Positions 1 to 5,458 of a stretch of DNA of 5,458 nucleotides are shown here, piece after piece. The stretch lies in contig QNAG01000197.1 of NCBI GenBank assembly GCA_003641415.1, positions 1 to 5,458 on the forward strand, in the 5' to 3' direction. Both the position numbers and the translations under genes were made by a program. Under the pieces are notes generated by a model. The model worked only from the letters and a program-made list of their open reading frames with translations, ran no database searches and was not told the DNA's origin. The DNA is from Candidatus Zixiibacteriota bacterium. GTDB lineage: Bacteria > Zixibacteria > MSB-5A5 > GN15 > FEB-12. Numbering within the stretch: position 1 is the first letter of the stretch; each line of letters opens with the position of its first letter.

Positions 1-1521
1 CCCACGTTCAGCGCGATATTCAATCGGGTCTGGTCCGAATGTAGAAGCATAGACCTCCGCTATTGCATCCATTAGAGCTTCCAGGCGTCGCTGCTTACTC
101 CCTTGATTAGCCAGGAAAAGACTTTTATACTTTCCTGAAAAAGCGGAACCTATTCTGTCCTCAAGAAGACTGGAACTACGAACAATCAGAGGTCTGTTTC
201 CGAAATCATCCAGGGCTACCGACAGACCCTTTACGATGTCCTCCGGAAATCGGGCGGATTTGAAAGTTTGGACAATGTGTGGATACTCGAACCTGACTTG
301 ATTTAAAGGTTTGTACTTTTGTTCTACTGCTTCATCAAAATTATTATAGTGCATGAAGTGTAACAGAACATCTGAGGTAACGTAGAATGTCCTCGGGACT
401 TTCACGTTGCTCAACAACGGAGTATCTTCGGCCTTCTTCTGGAGAATTTGCGCTGCCAGAAAAAGCCCGGCACTTTTACCTCCTAGTTTTCCGTGTGAGC
501 CGGAAGTGAAAATTACGTTGTTCAACAGATGGTAAAAATCACTAATCTCAATGTAGTGTTTTGCTACGTTAATGTACTGTAACTGATCGGAGAGAAAACG
601 GCGGATGAGAGATACCTCAATTCCTCGTTTGTTGGGTGACTCAATATCCGGTTCTTCAGTGGTCAGGTGATAATATCGACGAATGGCGTCAGCTACATCA
701 GATAGTGAAAGATTACGATTTACCACCTGCACAAGGAAACTTAGTTTATCTTCCTGTATCCACTTTTGAATGAGATTGAGTATTTCTTCGTCATTTAGAT
801 TATCGGCTGCAATTTTAATAACGGCTGTGCTGAGCTCTGTAGTGAAACCTAAACTTCTGATTTGGTGTGGCTGGTTCCAGTCTGCTGGTCTTTCATCTTC
901 TGCAACCTCATCAGGGGATATGAAGGTTTGTAGGAGGCTCTCTGCTTCCGGAACTCCGCTCCAGCATAAGTGGTTAAGCATCTTGCGAGCCATGCTCGTG
1001 TATAGGTTGTAATCGGTCTGTTTGAGCATTCGTAGGACTACGCGCCATTCTTCATGGGTAATACCGGAATCATCTTTCCTGGAACTTTCCCACTCACTGA
1101 TAATGTGGAGCATTTTCTGGTGAACTATATGGTGACCAATACAATCGGCGATTGTGTGAATCAGTTTCCTCTCTTCTTTAAGAAAAGGTCCCTCATCACA
1201 TTCAGGCATCTCCTTGGTATAATAAACAGAAACAGTGCCAACTACAATATCACCAGCTACGATGTCAGCACTCTGAACCCACTCGGTTTCATGGAATTCA
1301 GGTGAGGTCCATGTTTTTTCTTCAAGAACTATTTTCGCCATACATATATCGGGATACTGCCATCCTGGAGGAATAGCTTGTGCGATTCTCATGATGGCAT
1401 CATTCATCTTAACATTAGGCTCTCTTAGTATTCCCTCAACCTGGTAAAGGCAATTAAGTTCTTTGGCTCGATCCTGGAGTGACTCGAGCAACTTATCGAT
1501 GGATTTCTTCTGTTTGCTCAT
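1..1521 (-). CDS. Sensor-domain / PEP-pyruvate-binding (PPDK N-terminal, ATP-grasp) fusion protein, 3' end off window
   Basis: There are 507 uninterrupted codons from an ATG at 1521 to the left edge, with no stop in the window. The start is well placed: GAGGTG (1532-1537) lies 10 nt upstream, and the frame is closed further upstream by TAG with no other ATG between. Residues about 10-135 resemble the GAF-like sensory module found ahead of histidine kinases (PPGWQYPD at 51-58, DEGPFLKEER at 109-118). Residues about 140-330 are helical and unrecognised. From about 335 the chain matches the N-terminal ATP-grasp domain of pyruvate phosphate dikinase / PEP synthase: GGKSAGL (347-353) corresponds to the GGK(N/G)A nucleotide-binding loop, and IVRSSSLLED (446-455) followed by FSGKY (461-465) corresponds to the VRSSATAED...FAGQ stretch. 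Known enzymes of this family move phosphate between ATP and pyruvate/PEP through a swivelling histidine domain. That part would lie beyond the window, so catalysis is unproven. The protein is probably cytoplasmic, with no signal peptide or membrane segment. Confidence 0.85.
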   Translation of the reverse strand, partial: MSKQKKSIDKLLESLQDRAKELNCLYQVEGILREPNVKMNDAIMRIAQAIPPGWQYPDICMAKIVLEEKTWTSPEFHETEWVQSADIVAGDIVVGTVSVYYTKEMPECDEGPFLKEERKLIHTIADCIGHHIVHQKMLHIISEWESSRKDDSGITHEEWRVVLRMLKQTDYNLYTSMARKMLNHLCWSGVPEAESLLQTFISPDEVAEDERPADWNQPHQIRSLGFTTELSTAVIKIAADNLNDEEILNLIQKWIQEDKLSFLVQVVNRNLSLSDVADAIRRYYHLTTEEPDIESPNKRGIEVSLIRRFLSDQLQYINVAKHYIEISDFYHLLNNVIFTSGSHGKLGGKSAGLFLAAQILQKKAEDTPLLSNVKVPRTFYVTSDVLLHFMHYNNFDEAVEQKYKPLNQVRFEYPHIVQTFKSARFPEDIVKGLSVALDDFGNRPLIVRSSSLLEDRIGSAFSGKYKSLFLANQGSKQRRLEALMDAIAEVYASTFGPDPIEYRAERG

Positions 1522-1560
1522 TTTGTAACAACACCTCGTCCTGTCTACTGTTGACCTGAC

Positions 1561-1589
1561 CTTTGATAGGTTATGCTAATCATTCAAAG
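1561..1589. promoter_or_regulatory. Interrupted dyad upstream of the ATP-grasp fusion gene, possible operator
   Basis: CTTTGA (1561-1566) and TCAAAG (1584-1589) form a perfect 6-bp inverted repeat around a 17-nt gap; a short inner TAG/CTA pair (1567-1569 and 1576-1578) is also present. The site lies about 40-68 nt upstream of the start at 1521, where a regulator could act on a promoter reading leftward. I see no clear -35/-10 pair, so the promoter itself is not placed. A 6-bp dyad can occur by chance. Confidence 0.22.
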
Positions 1590-1681
1590 TTGGTCCTAAA
1601 ATGACAGAAATATTACCTTTTCAACAACCGGCTATACTCTGAGAGGCTATTTCTTTATTCTTTTTAAATGTTATATATACC

Positions 1682-1711
1682 CGACATCGAGCAATAAAGT
1701 GCTCGATGTCG
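1682..1711 (-). terminator. 11-bp perfect hairpin just after the glutamate dehydrogenase stop, possible terminator
   Basis: CGACATCGAGC (1682-1692) and GCTCGATGTCG (1701-1711) are perfect inverted repeats with an 8-nt loop. In dehydrogenase orientation the hairpin begins 16 nt after the TGA codon, where a transcription end is expected. The bases that follow on that strand are AT-rich (GGTATATATAACATTT) but lack a clean U run, so it is not a textbook intrinsic terminator. It could instead stabilise the 3' end of the mRNA or weaken read-through into the downstream gene. Confidence 0.5.
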
Positions 1712-1727
1712 AAACACTAAGTTAAGA

Positions 1728-3011
1728 TCAAACCCACCCGCGGTCGTGACAAGCACGTGCAACGCGGTCAATCGCAATAACATAAGCTGCGTCACGCATG
1801 TACAGTTTTCGTTTACGCGCCAGTTCGCTAACCGCTTTAAATGCTGATGTCATCTTAACATCAAGTTTTCCCAGAACCTCATCTTTTTCCCAGTAATAGT
1901 TCATATTCGACTGTACCTGTTCGAAATAGCTACAGGTTACACCGCCCGCATTTGCAAGAAAATCAGGAATGACGAAAACGCCGCGTTCCTTGAGAACCTT
2001 GTCCGCTTCCGGAGTGGTTGGTCCATTGGCTCCTTCTGCAACAATTTTAACCTTAGGACTTATCTTGCCTACAGTTTCACCTGTGATTTGGTGTTCGAGA
2101 GCAGCCGGAATGAGAATATCTACTTCCTGCTCTAACCAAGAATCGCCATCGGTAACTTCGTATCCAATATCACGAGCCTTGTTCTTGTCAATGCCCCCAA
2201 AGCGATCAGTGATTTCCAGCATTGCATTAAGTTTGATTCCGTCCTTTTTAACAAAGGCGTAAGACTTCTGGTCGGCTTGATCCCAACACGAGACGCAGAT
2301 CACTTTTCCACCTAACTGCTCGTAAAGTTTTATGGCATACTGAGCTACATTGCCAAAACCCTGTACCGATGCGGTTGTTTCTTCAGGTCGGATTCCAAGT
2401 TCTTTCAAGGCTTCACGGAGTGTGTAAATGACACCAAAACCGGTAGCTTCGGTGCGTCCCAGAGAACCTCCCATACCGACCGGTTTGCCGGTGATGAACC
2501 CGGGATACTTGCCACCGTGAATGAGTTCGAATTCATCAAGCATCCAGAGCATATGCTGAGCGCTTGTCATAATATCAGGGGCGGGAACATCAGTTACAGG
2601 ACCTACATTTCTGGCCAGTTGTCTTACCCAGCCCCTGCAGATTTGCTCCTGTTCACGAGAACTGAGATTGTGCGGATCGCATATCACACCACCTTTACCG
2701 CCACCGAGCGGGATATCCACCACAGCGCATTTCCAAGTCATCCACATTGACAGGGCGCGAACTGTGTCGATAGTTTCCTGGGGATGAAAGCGAATCCCTC
2801 CCTTACACGGTCCCCGGGCATCATTGTGCTGAACGCGGAAACCACGGAAAACTTTGACTGTGCCGTCATCCATTCGGATCGGTATGCTGAAATGATACTC
2901 CCTCAAGGGATTACGAAGCAGTTCCCGTACGGGGGTTTCCAAGTCCAAAGTGTCAGCGACACTATCGAACTGAGCCTGAGCCATTTCAAACGGATTGAAG
3001 GCCTTGTTCAT
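1728..3011 (-). CDS. gdhA: Glutamate dehydrogenase (Glu/Leu/Phe/Val dehydrogenase family), complete
   Basis: This 427-residue protein would catalyse reversible oxidative deamination of glutamate to 2-oxoglutarate and ammonia in the cytoplasm. Its length fits the hexameric bacterial class (about 410-450). The N-terminal substrate domain holds GPCKGGIRFHP (67-77), MTWK (91-94) and VDIPLGGGKGG (98-108). Against Clostridium symbiosum GDH, K70, K94, catalytic K106, D146 (in PAPD) and S361 (in ANAGGVTCSYFE) match K89, K113, K125, D165 and S380 with matching spacing among the four N-terminal residues. The dinucleotide fold begins near 190, with GFGNVA (218-223) as the glycine-rich turn; the following strand ends in SCWD (241-244), and an acidic residue there mildly favours NAD over NADP. 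The start is supported by AGAGGA (3021-3026) 9 nt upstream and an in-frame TAA just beyond. Other amino-acid dehydrogenases of the fold are less likely because the glutamate-binding lysines are intact. It may be catabolic; direction in the cell is inferred. Confidence 0.96.
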   Translation of the reverse strand: MNKAFNPFEMAQAQFDSVADTLDLETPVRELLRNPLREYHFSIPIRMDDGTVKVFRGFRVQHNDARGPCKGGIRFHPQETIDTVRALSMWMTWKCAVVDIPLGGGKGGVICDPHNLSSREQEQICRGWVRQLARNVGPVTDVPAPDIMTSAQHMLWMLDEFELIHGGKYPGFITGKPVGMGGSLGRTEATGFGVIYTLREALKELGIRPEETTASVQGFGNVAQYAIKLYEQLGGKVICVSCWDQADQKSYAFVKKDGIKLNAMLEITDRFGGIDKNKARDIGYEVTDGDSWLEQEVDILIPAALEHQITGETVGKISPKVKIVAEGANGPTTPEADKVLKERGVFVIPDFLANAGGVTCSYFEQVQSNMNYYWEKDEVLGKLDVKMTSAFKAVSELARKRKLYMRDAAYVIAIDRVARACHDRGWV

Positions 3012-3063
3012 TTCTTTATGTCCTCTTTTTTAAATTTGAAAACAAGTAATGCAAGATAGCATC

Positions 3064-3093
3064 AGAATAGGTTGTATTTTGCAATTTACTCAA
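3064..3093 (-). promoter_or_regulatory. Candidate sigma-70-type promoter for glutamate dehydrogenase
   Basis: Read on the minus strand, TTGAGT (3088-3093) and TATTCT (3064-3069) are separated by 18 nt, each matching four of six consensus bases, about 55 nt before the start codon. Just upstream of the -35, CACT-ATGA-AGTG (3103-3114) forms a small dyad that could be an activator site. An overlapping pair beginning TTGCAA is a weaker alternative. Such matches are common in AT-rich spacers, so this is a suggestion only. Confidence 0.32.
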
Positions 3094-3290
3094 AGTCATC
3101 CACACTATGAAGTGGTAACTAAACACACAGCGCAGAGGACTAAACATCAATTACAACCTGCAAAAAAAGTTAATAATTTCACAAGTGACTATAGTTGTAG
3201 TCTCCTATTATGTCAAGCCGAATATAACAGGAAAAGGGGGGGGATATAAATGCATTAAGTCACTTTTTCCCTTCTCGATTTTGCGATCAG

Positions 3291-3340
3291 TATAACGAAA
3301 ATTGAATTTCCACCGAAAATATAACGAAAGTCATATTTCC
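3291..3340. repeat. Two tandem operator-like units, 29-base period
   Basis: TATAACGAAA occurs at 3291-3300 and again at 3320-3329. The homology continues: 17 of the first 21 positions agree, ending in ATTTCC in both. Each unit contains the dyad GAAA-N6-TTTC (3297-3310 and 3326-3339) although the six central bases differ. Conserved half-sites with a free centre at a fixed spacing are what a dimeric regulator bound to adjacent sites would leave. No known motif is recognised. The units lie about 280 nt from the dehydrogenase start and about 540 nt from the receptor start, so the target gene is unclear. Confidence 0.45.
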
Positions 3341-3361
3341 GAGTAGCAAATAGTAGCTGAA

Positions 3362-3480
3362 CCGCAATGTATTGGCACTGGTCCGGGTGTCTGATTAATG
3401 AACAAACCTAAACCTTGCTGGGGAGCCAGTGCCTTGGTGCACAAGAAAAACCACAAGCACAACAAGTTAGCCCATTGTGG
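3362..3480. other. Nested inverted repeats, possible structured RNA or small palindromic element
   Basis: An outer pair, CCGCAATG (3362-3369) with CATTGTGG (3473-3480), has eight pairs including one G-U. It encloses an inner pair, GGCACTGGTCC (3374-3384) with GGAGCCAGTGCC (3422-3433), which gives eleven pairs with one bulged G. The arms nest, so a single transcript could fold as a closed domain of about 119 nt. It matches no RNA family that I recognise, there is no clear promoter or U-run terminator, and the coding strand is unknown. A decayed palindromic mobile element is the main alternative. Confidence 0.3.
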
Positions 3481-3591
3481 GAAATAGGAATAAATGGTTG
3501 AAAAAAGGTCTTCAGACTTAAGTAGATACTGAACTCTCCGATAAATGAATATAAGATAGGCTTTAAATTTGAGGGTGAGATAGCACTGCAA

Positions 3592-3658
3592 GTAGGTCAG
3601 GCGGCTTGCCGCCTGACAAATGAAATTGCAAGTCAAGCCGGCAACCAGCTTGACCTAC
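3592..3658 (+). repeat. 67-bp double-hairpin repeat, copy A
   Basis: The element is bounded by perfect 8-bp terminal inverted repeats, GTAGGTCA (3592-3599) and TGACCTAC (3651-3658). Inside are two hairpins: GTCAGGCGG/CCGCCTGAC with a CTTG loop (3596-3617), and GTCAAGC/GCTTGAC (3632-3654), separated by the linker AAATGAAATTGCAA. It aligns without gaps to copy B 187 bases downstream at 58 of 67 positions. The layout resembles REP/BIME-type intergenic palindromic repeats, or a small MITE. No transposase or RAYT gene is in the window. Confidence 0.75.
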
Positions 3659-3689
3659 AAGTTGTTAAAGGGTTCAACCCTGAAAAAGG

Positions 3690-3715
3690 GAAATACTAAA
3701 GAAATATACCGATGA
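3690..3715 (+). promoter_or_regulatory. Weak flagellar-sigma (sigma-28)-like promoter ahead of the chemoreceptor
   Basis: GAAA (3690-3693), 14 nt, then ACCGATGA (3708-3715) resembles the sigma-28 pattern TAAA-N15-GCCGATAA, with six of eight bases matching in the -10 and three of four in the -35. Chemoreceptor genes are frequent members of such regulons, so the context fits. Against it, the site is about 160 nt from the start codon, repeat copy B would lie in the leader, and the spacer is one base short. Confidence 0.25.
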
Positions 3716-3778
3716 ACTTTCAGGTTACATTCAAAGAAGAAAGGGGAGGGACGAACGAACAGTAAGAACGAGCAGTAA

Positions 3779-3845
3779 GTATATCAGGCGGCTTGCCGTC
3801 TGACAAATGAAATTGCAAGTCAAGCCGACAGGCGGTTTGACCTAA
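3779..3845 (+). repeat. 67-bp double-hairpin repeat, copy B
   Basis: This is the second copy of the element at 3592-3658, in the same orientation, ending 30 nt before the chemoreceptor start codon. The first hairpin keeps TCAGGCGG/CCGTCTGA (3784-3803). The second is longer than in copy A: GTCAAGCCG (3819-3827) with CGGTTTGAC (3833-3841) and a 5-nt loop. The terminal repeats have decayed (GTATATCA and TGACCTAA). Both single-base changes inside conserved stems turn G-C into G-U pairs on the plus strand. The copy lies in the presumed untranslated leader of the receptor mRNA, just upstream of its ribosome binding site. Confidence 0.72.
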
Positions 3846-3875
3846 TCGAAATAACTATTTTAAGGGAGCACTGAA

Positions 3876-5458
3876 ATGAGTTGGAAAGACGTGAAAATCG
3901 CTAAAAAGCTGTATATCGGTTTCGGGAGTATTGTAGTCCTGGCTTTGGGAATCGCCTATTTCGGCTGGAATGGTCTGGACAATGTGACGGCCGCTGTTGA
4001 AAAAGCTGATAGTGCCAACCGGCTGATTAAGATCGCTGCGGACTGCCGGATAGCCGAGAAGAACTACGTCATGCGCAATGATGACAAGTATGCTGATGAA
4101 CTGAGGAAGCATATCGCCGAGGGAATGAAAGTGGCCAGCGAGCTAAAAGCCATACTGAACGACCCCGTCGATATAGCCGCCATCGACAAAGGTCTTGCTG
4201 ATTTTAAAAACTATGAGACGGTCTCCGAGCAATGGATTGCAGCTGATAAAGAAGGTAAAGCGGCTCTTCAAGACATAGTGGTAGCTGGCAGACAATGCGA
4301 AAAGGAAGCCAATAACTTGCTATCCAGTCAGAAGGAGCAGATGGAGCAGGAATTCCTATCCATGGAAAGCCATCAAAAACTCTCGGAGAGAGTTGACAAG
4401 TCACGTGCGGCTAATAGCATGCTCAAAATGATACTGCAAATACGTCAGCACGAAAAGAACTTCGTATTGAGAAAGGACATCGAATACGCCGAGAAGATAA
4501 CTAACCTTGTCAAGCAGATCGAAGAGCGGGCAGTGGCAACTAAAGCCACGATGAAAAATCAGGAGGACCGGGATCGGGCAGATGCTGTTTACGCTGGTGT
4601 AAAAGACTACGGTTATGCTTTTGACATCTATATGTCATCATGTGAAAAGATGGTAACTCTTGAAGAAGAGATGGTTGCATCTGCCCGTAGCGTTGTTGAG
4701 TTATGCAGTGAACTCCGCCAGGGACAGAAAGCTAAGATGCTGAAGGCAGGACACTCCGCCATTATCATGCTCGGCAGCTTTGTCGGTATAGCCTTCATAA
4801 TTGCAGCCTTCCTTTCCTTCATCATTGCGCGTGGTATTTCTAAGCCTGTCTCCGACATGGCCTACGTGGCTGAGGGAATATCCACAGGCGATATTGATCA
4901 AACAATCGACTTGCATTCAAAAGATGAGATTGGAAGGTTGGCAAGCGCCTTCCGCAAACTCATAGATTACATGAAAGAACTTGCCGGTGCTGCGGAATCT
5001 ATCTCGCAGAACGACCTCACGATCCAAGTTGAGCCAAAATCCGAGAAGGACGTGTTGGGCAATTCATTCCTGACTATGATCAATAACTTGAATGCTATAG
5101 TCGTTCAACTCAACAATAGCTCCAGTGAAGTTGCTTCTGCTGCCACGGAGATATCTTCTTCTGCCGAACAGATTTCCAGAGGGGCTCAGAACCAGGAGCA
5201 ACAGGTAACCCAGGTTACTGCTGCTGTTGAAGAGATGACAGCTACAATTGTAGAATCGTCAAAGAATGCCGGTGAGGCTTCTGACGGAGCCAAGGGCGCA
5301 GCCGATACAGCAGCTAATGGTGGGCAGGTAGTACAGGAAACCATTGAAGGAATGAACAGAATTGCCAATGTGGTTCGCGAGTCCGTTGAGAATATCAGCA
5401 AACTGGCAGAGTCGGCTGATCAGATCGGTGAGATTATTGGTGTTATCGATGATATCGC
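3876..5458 (+). CDS. Methyl-accepting chemotaxis receptor with helical bimodular-type sensor, 3' end off window
   Basis: There are 527 codons open to the right edge. The ATG follows AGGGAG (3863-3868) by 7 nt, with an in-frame TAA at 3861-3863, so the start is secure. Membrane segment 1 spans about residues 12-31 and segment 2 about 295-318, enclosing a helical extracytoplasmic domain of about 262 residues. Two similar helices, RIAEKNYVMR (58-67) and RQHEKNFVLR (190-199), point to the helical bimodular (HBM) sensor class, in which each motif lies in one four-helix module. A HAMP domain follows (SKP at 322-324, DEIGRL at 350-355), then a second HAMP-like stretch ending SEKDVLG (389-395). The signalling coiled coil begins near 410; TAAVEEMTA (448-456) looks like a methylation site. 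The window stops at QIGEIIGVIDDI, shortly before the conserved CheA/CheW-contacting tip. Some HBM receptors bind organic acids, but the ligand here is unknown. Confidence 0.95.
   Translation, partial: MSWKDVKIAKKLYIGFGSIVVLALGIAYFGWNGLDNVTAAVEKADSANRLIKIAADCRIAEKNYVMRNDDKYADELRKHIAEGMKVASELKAILNDPVDIAAIDKGLADFKNYETVSEQWIAADKEGKAALQDIVVAGRQCEKEANNLLSSQKEQMEQEFLSMESHQKLSERVDKSRAANSMLKMILQIRQHEKNFVLRKDIEYAEKITNLVKQIEERAVATKATMKNQEDRDRADAVYAGVKDYGYAFDIYMSSCEKMVTLEEEMVASARSVVELCSELRQGQKAKMLKAGHSAIIMLGSFVGIAFIIAAFLSFIIARGISKPVSDMAYVAEGISTGDIDQTIDLHSKDEIGRLASAFRKLIDYMKELAGAAESISQNDLTIQVEPKSEKDVLGNSFLTMINNLNAIVVQLNNSSSEVASAATEISSSAEQISRGAQNQEQQVTQVTAAVEEMTATIVESSKNAGEASDGAKGAADTAANGGQVVQETIEGMNRIANVVRESVENISKLAESADQIGEIIGVIDDI

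Larger units (their letters stand above)
3012..3875. other. 864-base divergent spacer between glutamate dehydrogenase and the chemoreceptor
   Basis: No convincing protein gene is present: open frames here lack ribosome binding sites, use non-ATG starts or run through hairpin repeats. The dehydrogenase-proximal third (about 3094-3290) holds only a small hairpin, GACTA/TAGTC (3187-3191 and 3198-3202), a run of eight G (3236-3243) and an isolated GTCAAGCCG (3212-3220) that also occurs in both 67-bp repeats. The rest holds the operator-like pair, the nested inverted repeat and the two repeats listed separately. About 3481-3591 shows nothing recognisable. Confidence 0.75.

Noticed and set aside
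770..1305. Plus-strand open frames of 80 and 83 codons (770-1012 and 1054-1305)
   Set aside because: They lie antisense inside the long minus-strand ATP-grasp fusion frame, whose translation carries recognisable motifs; no ribosome binding sites and no meaningful composition.
1552..1578. Plus-strand promoter-like TTGACC...TATGCT
   Set aside because: Spacing is only 15 nt and no plus-strand gene follows; both flanking genes are on the minus strand.
1969..3059. Plus-strand open frames opposite the glutamate dehydrogenase
   Set aside because: Shadows of a complete, motif-rich dehydrogenase gene on the other strand.
3049..3249. Plus-strand 66-codon frame in the spacer
   Set aside because: No ribosome binding site before its ATG, low-complexity composition, and it ends in the G8 run region; nothing recognisable in the product.
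3331..3636. Minus-strand 101-codon frame in the spacer
   Set aside because: It starts with TTG inside the arm of repeat copy A, has no ribosome binding site and reads through the repeat hairpin and the nested inverted repeat; better explained by non-coding structure.
3592..3845. CRISPR array
   Set aside because: Only two repeat copies, 187 bases apart, each a double hairpin with long identity; no regular short spacers and no cas genes.
3838..3868. TTGACC at the end of repeat copy B as a -35 for the receptor
   Set aside because: Any matching -10 would overlap the ribosome binding site, leaving no room for a leader; TTGACC is part of the repeat arm.
3855..5401. Minus-strand frames opposite the chemoreceptor
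   Set aside because: Antisense shadows; the plus-strand frame has membrane segments, HAMP and methylation-helix features.
1..5458. tRNA, rRNA, known riboswitch or transposase gene
   Set aside because: No tRNA cloverleaf arms, rRNA-like stretches, familiar riboswitch cores or transposase motifs were seen on either strand by eye; a covariance-model scan was not possible.

Overview
The window holds three protein genes, two of them cut by the window edges, plus an 864-base spacer rich in repeats. Two genes lie on the minus strand: a complete glutamate dehydrogenase (1728-3011), followed after a 206-base gap by an open gene (1521 to the left edge) that joins a histidine-kinase-type sensory domain to a pyruvate phosphate dikinase / PEP synthase ATP-grasp domain. 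The third gene, on the plus strand from 3876 to the right edge, is a methyl-accepting chemotaxis receptor.

The receptor has two membrane segments around a large extracytoplasmic sensor and a HAMP-containing cytoplasmic part, so the source is a motile, chemotactic bacterium, probably with a Gram-negative envelope. The sensor/ATP-grasp fusion, the clostridial-type dehydrogenase and the scattered hairpin repeats recall little-cultured lineages around the FCB superphylum (Zixibacteria-like). That is an impression only; no marker gene is present.

Layout. 1-1521 (-): 507 codons of the fusion protein, C-terminus off the window. 1522-1727: spacer with an interrupted dyad near the fusion gene and an 11-bp perfect hairpin just past the dehydrogenase stop. 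1728-3011 (-): dehydrogenase with all expected catalytic residues. 3012-3875: divergent spacer with no convincing gene. It contains a candidate dehydrogenase promoter, a G8 run, two operator-like units 29 bases apart, a nested inverted repeat that could fold as a ~119-nt RNA, and two copies of a 67-bp double-hairpin repeat, with a weak flagellar-sigma-like promoter between the copies. 3876-5458 (+): chemoreceptor, ending just before the signalling tip.

The dehydrogenase links glutamate to 2-oxoglutarate and ammonia, and a PEP-synthase-like enzyme would act at the pyruvate/PEP node, so the minus-strand pair could serve amino-acid catabolism and gluconeogenesis. This is inference: the hairpin between them argues against a simple operon. 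The receptor's ligand cannot be read from the sequence. The least explained items are the sensor/ATP-grasp fusion, the paired hairpin repeats and the nested inverted repeat.
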